Of a stretch of 64,000 nt of DNA, positions 26,747-34,834 are shown piece by piece. Where the stretch lies: NCBI RefSeq assembly GCF_003096015.2, contig NZ_CP029185.2:1274001-1338000 (forward strand), in the 5' to 3' direction. Each line of letters starts with the position of its first letter. The stretch's first letter is position 1. Source of the DNA: Limnobaculum parvum (GTDB lineage Bacteria; Pseudomonadota; Gammaproteobacteria; Enterobacterales; Enterobacteriaceae). The position numbers and the translations under genes were made by a program. A model generated the notes under the pieces. It was not told where the DNA came from and did not search any database. It saw only the letters and a program-made list of their open reading frames with translations.

Positions 26747-26904
26747 GGATATTCCGACCGTAAAGACTATGAGCGTATATTGACGTTGTGCACGGTCGGT
26801 AGGGCCATACACTTAGCTTCAGTGTGCGTCGGGCCTAGCCGGGTTAGGGGCGATCCGGCAGCTAAAGCTGCTACGGCCCCAACATCCGTCTCTCCCGACG
26901 GTCA
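26747..26904 (+). repeat. Dispersed modular repeat, copy C
   Basis: Left end GGATATTCCGACCGTAAA, then GCACGGTCGG, CACTTAGC, core GTGTGCGTCGGGCCTAGCCGG then GTTAGGGG, one cargo hairpin GCAGCTAAAGCTGC (about 26859-26872), GGCCCCAAC, and right end CCGTCTCTCCCGACGG. Same module order as copy B (1415-1577) but a different cargo hairpin. It faces the inverted copy D across about 105 bases. Confidence 0.7.
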
Positions 26905-26921
26905 ACTTTTACGGTTAATTT

Positions 26922-26948
26922 GAAATATCGGCCTTTAAGCCGATATTT
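26922..26948. other. Stem-loop AAATATCGGC/GCCGATATTT
   Basis: Perfect 10-bp inverted repeat with a 6-base loop in the nuoN-menF gap, followed by GTTTG. It may be a second terminator or an end structure of the neighbouring repeat copies. Confidence 0.5.
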
Positions 26949-27010
26949 GTTTGATGGTGGATTTAGTTTCCATACAGAAATGCCTTAAGACTAACTATTG
27001 CATTGCCAAA

Positions 27011-27222
27011 CATCGGGAGAGATTGCCGTTGGGGTCGACTTGGCGTAAGCCAACGACAAACAGGCGAAAGCCTGTTTGAACAGCGCTTGCGCTGGCCCGC
27101 AAGGTGTTTCATAACTGCCCCTAGGGAATCTAGGCCCGATGTACACCAATGCCAAGTACCGATGGTCTTCCGGCCGGGCACGATGATGGTATAGGCACAC
27201 AATCATTACGGCCGGAATATCC
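27011..27222 (-). repeat. Dispersed modular repeat, copy D (inverted, three cargo hairpins)
   Basis: Read on the minus strand it starts GGATATTCCGGCCGTAA, contains GTGCCCGGCCGG, GTACTTGGCA and CATCGGGCCTAG..CTAGGGG, then three successive hairpins, CAGCGCAAGCGCTG, AAACAGGCTTTCGCCTGTTT and TTGGCTTACGCCAA, then GTCGACCCCAA and a right end CTCTCCCGATG. The last hairpin plus GTCGACCCCAA is identical to that in copy B 25 kb away. Frames across it are by-products of the repeats. Confidence 0.7.
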
Positions 27223-27310
27223 CCAAAAGCCAATTTTGATTAATAGTTCGTTTTTAAAAATGACCCTGTGCGACAATCTATTTTTATCTGATTTTCAATC
27301 CAATCCACCG

Positions 27311-27316
27311 TATAAT
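27311..27316 (+). promoter_or_regulatory. Likely -10 element of the menF promoter
   Basis: TATAAT, a perfect sigma-70 -10 hexamer 35 bases before the menF start. No good -35 hexamer is visible at 16-18 bases, so the promoter may need an activator. Confidence 0.45.
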
Positions 27317-27350
27317 CCGTTGGTTTAAGTTTTATCTCCGAGAGGTTGTA

Positions 27351-28664
27351 GTGAAGCAAATATCTGAACTGGTGAAGCAACTGCATAAGCGCCTGCAAGA
27401 AGTTGCTCGCCCGGAACCAGGTCGGGAGCGTATTACCGTTTCCCTCACGCTTCAGCAACGTACCTCGTTACTCAGCTGGCTTGCGGCTCAGCCCATTTTC
27501 CCCCAGTTTTACTGGCGTCAGCGTGACGATCTGGAAGAGGCGGCGGTGTGTGGTGAAGTGATCCGCTTTAACGATGCGGATTCAGCCCGTTATTTTTTGA
27601 TGACTAATGATGTCGCCGATATGCGTATCTGGGGGCTGAATACGTTCGATCAGGTAGAAACCCCGTCATTAAACACGCCAAAAAGTGCGTTATTTCTGCC
27701 TCGTATTGAGCTGTTGCGGGATATGGATGGCGGCAAGCTGGTGGTGAACCTTTACAGCGAAACCTCACTGGCTGACGACGTGGCTATTGCACAGAAAACT
27801 ATCGAGCAGTTAACCACCTCCAGGCCGTTACCGGTACTTAATGTAAACGTTAATTCGGTGCAGCATCAGCCAGAAAAGCAGGGGTGGTGCGATCTGTTAA
27901 ATCAGGCGTTGGAAGCCATTCAACAGGGGCAGTTTGAGAAAGTGGTGTTGGCCCGTAAGTCAACGCTATCGCTAAATGAACCCCTAAACCCAGCGGCTTT
28001 TCTTAATGCCAGTGAGAAAGTAAATCACCATTGCTTCCATTTTATGATGCGAATGAATGATAAAACCGCATTTTTAGGCTCCTCTCCGGAATGTCTGTTT
28101 TTGCGGGTTGGTCAGCATCTGACGACCGAAGCGCTGGCGGGTACCGTAGCCAGTTCATCAGATAACCAACAGGCTAAACAGCTGGGTGACTGGCTCATGC
28201 AGGACAAAAAGAACCAGCATGAAAACCTACTGGTGGTAGATGATATTTGCCAGCGGCTGCACGGCGGTATTCTGGCTATTGACGTTTTGCCTGCGGAAAT
28301 CGTTCGTTTACGCAAAGTACAGCATCTGCGTCGCTGCATTCATGCGGAGCTGGCGGTGGCTAATGATGCCGACAGCCTGCAACGATTACAGCCAACGGCG
28401 GCAGTAGCCGGACTTCCTCGTGAGCCTGCCCGCCAGTTTATTTTGCAGCACGAACCTTTTACTCGCGATTGGTATGCCGGTTCTGCCGGGTATATCTCTT
28501 TGAACCAAACCGAGTTCGCTGTTTCTCTGCGTTCTGCGCTGGTAGAAGGCAGTAATATTCACCTGTATGCCGGAGCCGGTATTGTCGCGGGTTCCGATCC
28601 AGAGCAGGAGTGGCTGGAAATAGAGAATAAAGCGGCAGGATTGAGAACGCTGCTGGAAGAATAA
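27351..28664 (+). CDS. menF: Isochorismate synthase MenF
   Basis: First step of menaquinone synthesis: chorismate to isochorismate in the cytoplasm. The 437-residue protein (E. coli 431) has the chorismate-binding fold in its C-terminal two thirds, with FEKVVLARKSTLSL, FLGSSPECLFLR, TEALAGTVASS, HENLLVVDDICQRL and LYAGAGIVAGSDPEQEW. The start is GTG 27351 with GAGAGG six bases upstream. It is followed after 10 bases by an ICMT/PEMT-like gene, and menD lies 3.7 kb away, so the usual menF-menD junction is broken here. Confidence 0.95.
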   Translation: MKQISELVKQLHKRLQEVARPEPGRERITVSLTLQQRTSLLSWLAAQPIFPQFYWRQRDDLEEAAVCGEVIRFNDADSARYFLMTNDVADMRIWGLNTFDQVETPSLNTPKSALFLPRIELLRDMDGGKLVVNLYSETSLADDVAIAQKTIEQLTTSRPLPVLNVNVNSVQHQPEKQGWCDLLNQALEAIQQGQFEKVVLARKSTLSLNEPLNPAAFLNASEKVNHHCFHFMMRMNDKTAFLGSSPECLFLRVGQHLTTEALAGTVASSSDNQQAKQLGDWLMQDKKNQHENLLVVDDICQRLHGGILAIDVLPAEIVRLRKVQHLRRCIHAELAVANDADSLQRLQPTAAVAGLPREPARQFILQHEPFTRDWYAGSAGYISLNQTEFAVSLRSALVEGSNIHLYAGAGIVAGSDPEQEWLEIENKAAGLRTLLEE

Positions 28665-28674
28665 AAGGTCAGTC

Positions 28675-29142
28675 ATGCGATGTTTAGCACTGGAGTTGCG
28701 TTTTCCACCGCCGATTATTTTTAGTGTTTCTTTGTTATTTATTGGCTTTATTCATTGGTGTTTTCCGGCATTCAAAACGGAATCTACGCTTATGCCGATC
28801 GTGTCTGGCGTCTGTTTTCTGGCATCCGGTATCATTGGATTATCCAGCCTGACAATGTTCTATCGTGCGAAGACCACGGTAAATCCCATCAACGTAAATT
28901 CAGCCACGACTCTGGTCGATAGCGGCCTGTATGCTTTTTCCCGTAATCCGATGTATCTGGCGTTAGCGTTATTGCTGCTGAGTGCCTGTTTTTGGCTGGG
29001 GAACCTGTTGGGGCTGGTGGGGGTATTCGTGTTTATCTTATATATTACTCGCTTTCAGATTATTCCTGAGGAAAGGGCTCTGGGGGCGTTGTTTGGACAG
29101 CGTTATCAGGATTATCAGCGTAGGGTACGCCGCTGGCTCTGA
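28675..29142 (+). CDS. ICMT/PEMT-family membrane methyltransferase-like protein
   Basis: 155-residue membrane protein with about four hydrophobic segments and the C-terminal signature of the isoprenylcysteine carboxyl methyltransferase / phospholipid methyltransferase family: SGLYAFSRNPMYLALALLLL around residues 83-102, then ITRFQIIPEERALGALFGQRYQDYQRRVRRWL at the end (the EER..L and Y..Y..RVRRW pattern). A SAM-dependent methylation is expected, but the substrate is unknown. ATG 28675 has AAAGG five bases upstream, overlapping the menF stop, so it is probably co-transcribed and coupled with menF. A role in quinone modification is tempting because of the neighbour, but unsupported. Confidence 0.8.
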   Translation: MRCLALELRFPPPIIFSVSLLFIGFIHWCFPAFKTESTLMPIVSGVCFLASGIIGLSSLTMFYRAKTTVNPINVNSATTLVDSGLYAFSRNPMYLALALLLLSACFWLGNLLGLVGVFVFILYITRFQIIPEERALGALFGQRYQDYQRRVRRWL

Positions 29143-29416
29143 TAAACCGTTTCTGTATAACATCGTTACTTTATTCGCTTTTCTCGTCAGAACGCCAATA
29201 CCCTATTCAACGCGTATTATTACCACTCGTGGTTATTCCATTATCGTCTATCATTTATCAATGAGTTAGTCACTTTTAACGGCGCTAAATGCGGCATGCA
29301 GGAACGACTGCTGCTTTTTCCGCTATTTTATATCGACCTCCAACGGGTGGTTTACCGATAAGATAAATTATTCAGCGACGGTGTCGTTCCTGAACGCTGG
29401 ATTACAGGATATTGCT
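29143..29416. other. Short gap between the methyltransferase-like gene and yjbB
   Basis: 274 bases with no supported gene. A 21-codon frame from ATG 29296 lacks a ribosome-binding site. The yjbB promoter probably lies here, but I see no clear hexamers. Confidence 0.4.
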
Positions 29417-31063
29417 ATGCTGACCTTGCTTCATTTGCTCTCCTCTGTGGCCCTGTTAGTTTGGGGAACTCACATCGTTCGTACCGGTGTGATGCGGGTG
29501 TTTGGTTCTGACCTTCGCCGGATACTTAGCGCCAGCATTCAGAAAAAATGGCGGGCATTTATCGCCGGTATGGGTGTGACCGCGCTGGTACAGAGCAGCA
29601 ATGCAACAGCCTTACTGGTGATCTCTTTTGTCTCTCAGGGATTGATTGGTTTAGCGCCGGCGCTGGTGATTCTGTTAGGGGCGGATGTGGGAACGGCACT
29701 GATGGCGCGAGTGCTGACGTTCGATCTCTCTTGGTTATCGCCCTTATTGGTTTTGTTTGGTGTGATTACCTTTTTAAGCCAGAAGAAAACCCGTATTGGG
29801 CAAGTCGGTCGGGCGGGTATCGGCCTCGGGCTAATTTTGCTGGCCCTGCAATTGATCGTCATTTCCGCCGAACCTATCACTCAGGCCAGCGCAGTTCGCG
29901 AGGTATTTTCCTCTCTAGCCGGTGATGCCATCCTTGCTCTACTGATTGGTGCTCTGTTTGCCATGGTGAGTTACTCAAGCTTGGCGGCAGTTTTGTTAAC
30001 CGCGACGTTAGCCGCCACCGGGCTGGTACCGCTAAATATTGCGCTGTGTATTGTTATTGGTTCCAATTTAGGCAGCGGCTTTTTGGCCTTGTTTAGCAGC
30101 AGAGGACTAGGGGCAACTTCGCGCCGCTTGGTATTGGGTAGCCTGTTGTTTAAGATTATTGGCTGCGTGCTGGTGGTACCGTGGATTGCGGCACTGACCC
30201 AAGGGTTACGTCAGTACTCACTGCCTGCTGAGGAAGTGGTGATTTACTTCCATGTCATGTACAACTTGGTGCGCTGTATTTTGATGTTGCCATTGGTTAA
30301 TCCGATGGCTCGTCTGACAACCCGCATGATAGCGCAAGATCCCGCTCTAGCCGCTCAGTTGACCCCTCGTTATTTGGATAGCGCTGCATTGGATACGCCC
30401 TCGCTGGCGCTGGCCAATGCGGTACGAGAGACCCTGCGTTTGGGGGATGTGGTGGAGCAGATGCTGGTTGGCTTTAATGAAGTCTTGCAGGGACACCAGC
30501 AGCACCGCCGTGAAGTCGCCCATCTGAAAGATGAAACCGACATGTTGTACGGTGCCATTAAGCTCTATCTGGCAAGGTTGCCTCAAGAGAGTTTAAGCAC
30601 GGTGGATTCTCGACGTTGGGCAGAGATTATTGATACGGCGGTAAATTTAGAGCAGGCGGGAGAGATCATTGACCGTATGACTTCAGAGGTATCATCTCAG
30701 TCGCTGGGGGTACGTAAATCGTTTTCTTTAAAGGGCATGGAAGAGCTGAATACGCTGTATTTACGCCTAGTTAAAAATCTGGACTTAGCCATGTCGGTAT
30801 TTCTTTCCGGCGATATTGATAATGCGCGTCGTTTGCGTCGCGCCAAGCACCGTTTTCGTTTACTGAATCAACGCTATTCTTTGGGGCACGTAGAGCGTCT
30901 GCATCATAAGAATCTGCAAAGCATAGAGACCAGCTCTCTGCACATGGGGCTGTTGGCGGATATGCGAAGGCTTAATTCGCTGTTTTGTGCGGTGGCTTAT
31001 TATGTGTTGGAAGTACAGGATGAAGAGAGCCATGTTGATGGAGAAGTCGGGATAACTCACTGA
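29417..31063 (+). CDS. yjbB: Na/Pi cotransporter family protein YjbB
   Basis: Inner-membrane protein of the NptA/PNaS family, associated in E. coli with phosphate export, plus a cytoplasmic PhoU-like helical domain. From ATG 29417 it has 548 residues. The membrane part shows two inverted repeats with the QSSNATALLV and SYSSLAAVLLTA motifs (about residues 52-61 and 190-201); the C-terminal half (from about residue 330) is charged and helical like PhoU. I chose ATG 29417 because it matches the E. coli start and has AGGA seven bases upstream; an in-frame GTG at 29381 lacks such support. Its placement between menF and menD is unlike E. coli. Confidence 0.92.
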   Translation: MLTLLHLLSSVALLVWGTHIVRTGVMRVFGSDLRRILSASIQKKWRAFIAGMGVTALVQSSNATALLVISFVSQGLIGLAPALVILLGADVGTALMARVLTFDLSWLSPLLVLFGVITFLSQKKTRIGQVGRAGIGLGLILLALQLIVISAEPITQASAVREVFSSLAGDAILALLIGALFAMVSYSSLAAVLLTATLAATGLVPLNIALCIVIGSNLGSGFLALFSSRGLGATSRRLVLGSLLFKIIGCVLVVPWIAALTQGLRQYSLPAEEVVIYFHVMYNLVRCILMLPLVNPMARLTTRMIAQDPALAAQLTPRYLDSAALDTPSLALANAVRETLRLGDVVEQMLVGFNEVLQGHQQHRREVAHLKDETDMLYGAIKLYLARLPQESLSTVDSRRWAEIIDTAVNLEQAGEIIDRMTSEVSSQSLGVRKSFSLKGMEELNTLYLRLVKNLDLAMSVFLSGDIDNARRLRRAKHRFRLLNQRYSLGHVERLHHKNLQSIETSSLHMGLLADMRRLNSLFCAVAYYVLEVQDEESHVDGEVGITH

Positions 31064-31086
31064 CAAAACTGTCAGATTTGTCAGTG
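31058..31086. promoter_or_regulatory. Perfect inverted repeat with three TGACA/TGTCA half-sites
   Basis: CACTGACAAA-N9-TTTGTCAGTG overlaps the yjbB stop codon and includes a third half-site (CTGTCAG) in the loop. No T-run follows. It lies about 100 bases before yebB, so it may be an operator or an mRNA 3'-end structure. Confidence 0.4.
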
Positions 31087-31186
31087 GGGGTAAAGGTTTG
31101 TCGGGACTATTGATTCAATTTTTCTATCTGGATAATTTGTGGGAAATTTTTGTTTAATCAATGTCCCGTGAGTTAAAGGAATCGCT

Positions 31187-31792
31187 ATGAACGTTAATTA
31201 TCCGACGACCTATGAAATCGGTGATGTGGTATTTACCTGTATTGGCAATTTGCTGTTTCGTCAGGTGTCTGCGGCATCGGCCTGCTGGAGCAATCACGTT
31301 GGAATGATTATTGGTCATGATGGTAAGGATTACATCGTGGCGGAGAGTAAAGTACCTCTGTCCCAAACTACCACGCTGACTAAATTCGTTTCCCGCTCGG
31401 TAGAAGGACGTTACGGCGTTCGTCGCCTAGAAGGTGGGCTTACGGAACAGCAAAAGCAGTTGCTGGTTGAGAAGGTGCCCGCGCGTTTAAACGTGTTGTA
31501 TCATACCGGCTTTAACTATGAATCTTCCCGTCAATTTTGTTCCAAATTCGTGTTTGATCTGTATCGAGAAGGGTTGTCTATTCCCATCGGAAAAATTGAG
31601 AGCTTTAATACACTGCTCAGTAGTAATCCCAATGCGAAGTTACAATTCTGGCACTTTTGGTTTTTAGGGGCGATACCCTGGGATCGTAAAACCGTCACGC
31701 CAGCCAGTTTATGGTTTTATCCAACGTTAGTTCCGGTGTTCAATAGTCATCCTGATGCGAATGAAACCGAGCCTAATTGGTATTACCACTAA
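31187..31792 (+). CDS. yebB: YebB (NlpC/P60-like, YiiX/YebB family)
   Basis: 201-residue homologue of E. coli YebB (200 residues), a permuted NlpC/P60-type papain-like protein. The expected catalytic residues can be seen: the histidine in WSNHVGMIIGHDG (about residue 36) and the cysteine in SSRQFCSKFVFDLY (about residue 112). Shared stretches include NYPTTYEIGDVVFTCIG at the start and NPNAKLQFWHFWFLGAIPWDRKTVTPASLW toward the end. The biological substrate of YebB is not known. ATG 31187 has AAGGA six bases upstream. Its neighbours here (yjbB, menD) are not those of E. coli. Confidence 0.9.
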   Translation: MNVNYPTTYEIGDVVFTCIGNLLFRQVSAASACWSNHVGMIIGHDGKDYIVAESKVPLSQTTTLTKFVSRSVEGRYGVRRLEGGLTEQQKQLLVEKVPARLNVLYHTGFNYESSRQFCSKFVFDLYREGLSIPIGKIESFNTLLSSNPNAKLQFWHFWFLGAIPWDRKTVTPASLWFYPTLVPVFNSHPDANETEPNWYYH

Positions 31793-31810
31793 GTTATTTA
31801 TTCATACTCG

Positions 31811-32077
31811 ATGGACCGGAGATATCTGCTTTGGATAAATACAGCCCATCTTCTTCTGATGAGATCATGTTTTGATACGGATGAAGAGCACAGATACCAG
31901 TACTGGATCAATCTATTCGCGCAAGTGATGATTGCGTTTTTACAACCGCTAGAATATGAAGCGATTCCCAAGCAGCAGGATTTTAAAGTGTTGGTTTACG
32001 ATCATGATGAAGCGCCAGAAAACAGCGAGCAGCGGTTGAAGGTTTTTGGTGATGGGCCAATATTTCGTTTAAATTAG
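31811..32077 (+). CDS. Unknown 88-residue protein
   Basis: I do not recognise this protein. The frame from ATG 31811 has an aromatic first half (YLLWINTAHLLLMRS, YQYWINLFAQVMIAFL) and an acidic second half with a cluster of D and E residues (YDHDEAPENSEQ). It is soluble or weakly membrane-associated. The ribosome-binding site is poor, and a second in-frame ATG occurs at about residue 17. It follows yebB after 18 bases and may be translated from the same mRNA. A chance frame cannot be excluded. Confidence 0.45.
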   Translation: MDRRYLLWINTAHLLLMRSCFDTDEEHRYQYWINLFAQVMIAFLQPLEYEAIPKQQDFKVLVYDHDEAPENSEQRLKVFGDGPIFRLN

Positions 32078-32376
32078 CGGTAATTTCAGCACACCAATTT
32101 ATTTTGGTCATCTGTAATTACTTGAAACTAAATGTATCTTAATATTTCTTAATATCCACTGTTGCCATCATTAATAACAATCAGGCTACAGACCAAACGG
32201 TTGAAAGGTTGTCGCGGGCTGGGGATTAACTTAAAAATCAATATGTTTGTTTGCAAAACCACGTCATTCGGGCATTTCATTGTCCCTACTGTCGGCTTAG
32301 TGTAATATACCTGCCAATTATGGATTCTATTTTTTAGTTAAATCAATAGATTAAGCTAATTTTCGGTGAACTCCCC
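32078..32376 (+). other. Gap before menD
   Basis: 299 bases without a gene. The second half carries the candidate menD promoter; the first half has only AT-rich sequence. Confidence 0.4.
32280..32308 (+). promoter_or_regulatory. Candidate sigma-70 promoter for menDHBCE
   Basis: TTGTCC (32280-32285) and TAATAT (32303-32308) are separated by 17 bases, with TG just before the -10. The menD start is 69 bases further on. A separate promoter is required because menF no longer adjoins menD. Confidence 0.45.
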
Positions 32377-34050
32377 ATGTCGATAAGTGTGTTTAACCGC
32401 CGTTGGGCGGCAGTGCTATTAGAAACATTAACCCGCCACGGGGTTCAGCATGTCTGTATTGCACCGGGTTCCCGTTCTACTTCTCTTACGCTGGAAGCGG
32501 CTGCCAACGCCAAAATAACCTGTCATACCCATTTTGATGAGCGTGGCCTTGGCCATTTGGCTCTCGGTATTGCTAAAGTTACCGGCCAGCCGGTTGCGGT
32601 GATTGTAACTTCCGGCACGGCGGTGGCAAATCTGTATCCTGCGTTGATTGAGGCCAGTTTGACGGGAGAGCGTCTAGTTTTGCTAACCGCCGATCGCCCG
32701 CCGGAACTGATTGACTGTGGTGCTAATCAGGCTATTCGTCAGCAGGGTATTTTTGCTGACCATCCCACTCAATCATTATCATTACCTAGGCCTACGCCGG
32801 ATATTTCAGCTGCATGGCTAACTTCAATTCTCGATCAGGCTTTAGGTGAACAGAAACAAGGGGCATTGCACATTAACTGCCCATTCGCCGAACCGCTGTA
32901 TGGTGGCGATGCGTCTGCTTACGCTGACTGGTCTGAAACACTGGGCGACTGGTGGCAAAGCGATAAACCTTGGTTACTCAGCGATAATCAACGTAGGGTG
33001 AGGCAACAGTTTGACTGGCTTCAGTGGCGGCAGCGTCGTGGCGTGGTGATTGCGGCACGTATGGGTGCAGAGCAAGGGCAGCAGTTAGCGGCATGGGCTA
33101 AACAACTAGGCTGGCCATTATTAGGTGATGTGCTCTCCAGCAGCGGGCAGCCGTTACCCTGCGCCGATCTGTGGCTGAATAATCCCAAAGCGCAGGAGAT
33201 ATTGGCGCAGGCGGAGATCGTGGTGCAGTTCGGTGCCAGCCTGACGGGTAAACGCATGCTGCAATGGCAAGCTAGCTGTTGCCCAAAAGAGTACTGGCTG
33301 ATTGATAACATTAGCGGACGCTTGGATCCAGCAAACCATCGCGGTCGTCGTTTGGTGGCAGATATTAGCGAGTGGTTAGAACTGCATCCGGCCGAGGCTC
33401 ACCCGTTCTGGGCCGATGAACTCAATATATTATCGGCACGAGCTCGCACCCATGTTACCAATTATCTGGAACATCGATTTGGTGAAGCACAACTGGCCTG
33501 TTATTTAGGTGAATTGTTACCTTCGCAGGGCTTGTTTTGGGCGGGTAACAGCCTGATCGTGCGGCTGATCGATGCATTAGGACAATTACCCGCAGGCTAT
33601 CCGGTATACAGTAACCGTGGAGCCAGTGGAATTGATGGTTTATTCTCTACCGCCGCCGGAGTTCAACGGGCGGCAGACAAGCCGATGCTGGCGGTGCTGG
33701 GGGATATTTCCGCACTTTACGATCTCAACTCTTTGGCGCTGATGAAACAGTGCACGGCGCCAGTGGTATTGGTGGTGGTGAACAACGACGGTGGTTCGAT
33801 TTTCTCGCTGCTGCCTACGCCGGAAGCGGAAAGAGAGCGTTTCTATCGCATGCCGCACGGCATAAATTTTGAGCATGCGGCGGCCATGTTTGGTTTATCT
33901 TATGCCAGTCCCAAAAGCTGGCAGGAAGTTAAACAGGCGGTAGATGCTCACTGGCAACAGCGTGGCGTTTTGCTACTGGAGTTGCAGGTAGCCCCTCATG
34001 ATGGCGCCGAAACCCTACGTCAGTTAGTCAACGATGTGGTGAATTTTTAA
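32377..34050 (+). CDS. menD: SEPHCHC synthase MenD
   Basis: Thiamine-diphosphate enzyme joining isochorismate and 2-oxoglutarate to SEPHCHC, the committed menaquinone step. 557 residues (E. coli 556). Clear motifs: FNRRWAAVLLETLTRHGVQH at the start, IAPGSRSTSLTLE, THFDERGLGHLALG (cofactor glutamate), RPPELIDCGANQAIRQ and, near the end, the diphosphate-binding LGDISALYDLNSL through VVNNDGGSIFSLLP. The stop codon overlaps the menH start by one base (TAATG). Confidence 0.97.
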   Translation: MSISVFNRRWAAVLLETLTRHGVQHVCIAPGSRSTSLTLEAAANAKITCHTHFDERGLGHLALGIAKVTGQPVAVIVTSGTAVANLYPALIEASLTGERLVLLTADRPPELIDCGANQAIRQQGIFADHPTQSLSLPRPTPDISAAWLTSILDQALGEQKQGALHINCPFAEPLYGGDASAYADWSETLGDWWQSDKPWLLSDNQRRVRQQFDWLQWRQRRGVVIAARMGAEQGQQLAAWAKQLGWPLLGDVLSSSGQPLPCADLWLNNPKAQEILAQAEIVVQFGASLTGKRMLQWQASCCPKEYWLIDNISGRLDPANHRGRRLVADISEWLELHPAEAHPFWADELNILSARARTHVTNYLEHRFGEAQLACYLGELLPSQGLFWAGNSLIVRLIDALGQLPAGYPVYSNRGASGIDGLFSTAAGVQRAADKPMLAVLGDISALYDLNSLALMKQCTAPVVLVVVNNDGGSIFSLLPTPEAERERFYRMPHGINFEHAAAMFGLSYASPKSWQEVKQAVDAHWQQRGVLLLELQVAPHDGAETLRQLVNDVVNF

Positions 34051-34832
34051 TGCTGGCGGTAACCCGTTATCCATCGGTTGAGGCAGATGACAATCAGCCT
34101 TGGCTGGTGTTTCTCCACGGGCTATTGGGTGACGGACACGATTGGGATGCAGTATTGCCCCATTTAAATCACTGGTCTTGTATCACCATTGATTTACCGG
34201 GCCACGGTCAGTCGCAAGATATCAGCGTTAATGGCTTTGAGCACTTAAGTCAGCAACTGGGGGAAACCCTGCTGTCCTGTAATATTAACCGCTATATTCT
34301 TATCGGTTACTCTCTTGGGGGGCGCTGTGCGATGTATCATACTTGCTTTGGCGAGAGTGATGGGTTAGTTGGGCTAGCGATCGAAGGGGGAAATCCCGGA
34401 CTGAACGCTGACTCAGAACGACAGGCCCGTTTGCATCACGACAGTCGATGGGCTGAACAGTTTCGCCATCAGTCTCTGCCAGAGGTGTTAGCCCAGTGGT
34501 ATCAGCAGCCGGTGTTTGCCAATCTGAACGATGAGAGCCGCCAGCGCTTGATTCTGCGTCGTCATCACAATGATGGTCATCATGTGGCTCAAATGTTGGA
34601 ATCTACCTCATTGGGCTGTCAGCCCCAATTGGGCGAGCGGTTGAATACCCGCTTAAAACACCGAAATATACCTTTTTGTTATCTCTGTGGTGAACAAGAT
34701 GCAAAGTTTCAGCAAATTGCGCTTGAAAATCACTTTCCGCTGCGTATTGTAGCCGCAGCAGGTCATAATGCACATTCGGCGAACCCAGAGGGTTTTGCTG
34801 CACAGTTGCTTACATTTTTGAAGGAATGCTAA
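34050..34832 (+). CDS. menH: SHCHC synthase MenH
   Basis: Alpha/beta-hydrolase-fold enzyme that removes pyruvate from SEPHCHC to give SHCHC. 260 residues; the nucleophile Ser88 sits in GYSLGGR, an oxyanion-side FLHGLLGDG is at 21-29, and the late histidine is in AAAGHNAHSANPEGFA. It starts on the last base of the menD stop. Frames for menB start near its end, but the real menB start is just beyond it. Confidence 0.95.
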   Translation: MLAVTRYPSVEADDNQPWLVFLHGLLGDGHDWDAVLPHLNHWSCITIDLPGHGQSQDISVNGFEHLSQQLGETLLSCNINRYILIGYSLGGRCAMYHTCFGESDGLVGLAIEGGNPGLNADSERQARLHHDSRWAEQFRHQSLPEVLAQWYQQPVFANLNDESRQRLILRRHHNDGHHVAQMLESTSLGCQPQLGERLNTRLKHRNIPFCYLCGEQDAKFQQIALENHFPLRIVAAAGHNAHSANPEGFAAQLLTFLKEC

Positions 34833-34834
34833 TT

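Noticed and set aside
26963..27233. Short frames between nuoN and menF
   Set aside because: They overlap repeat copy D and simply translate its inverted repeats; the same hairpin is found in a non-coding copy at 1529.
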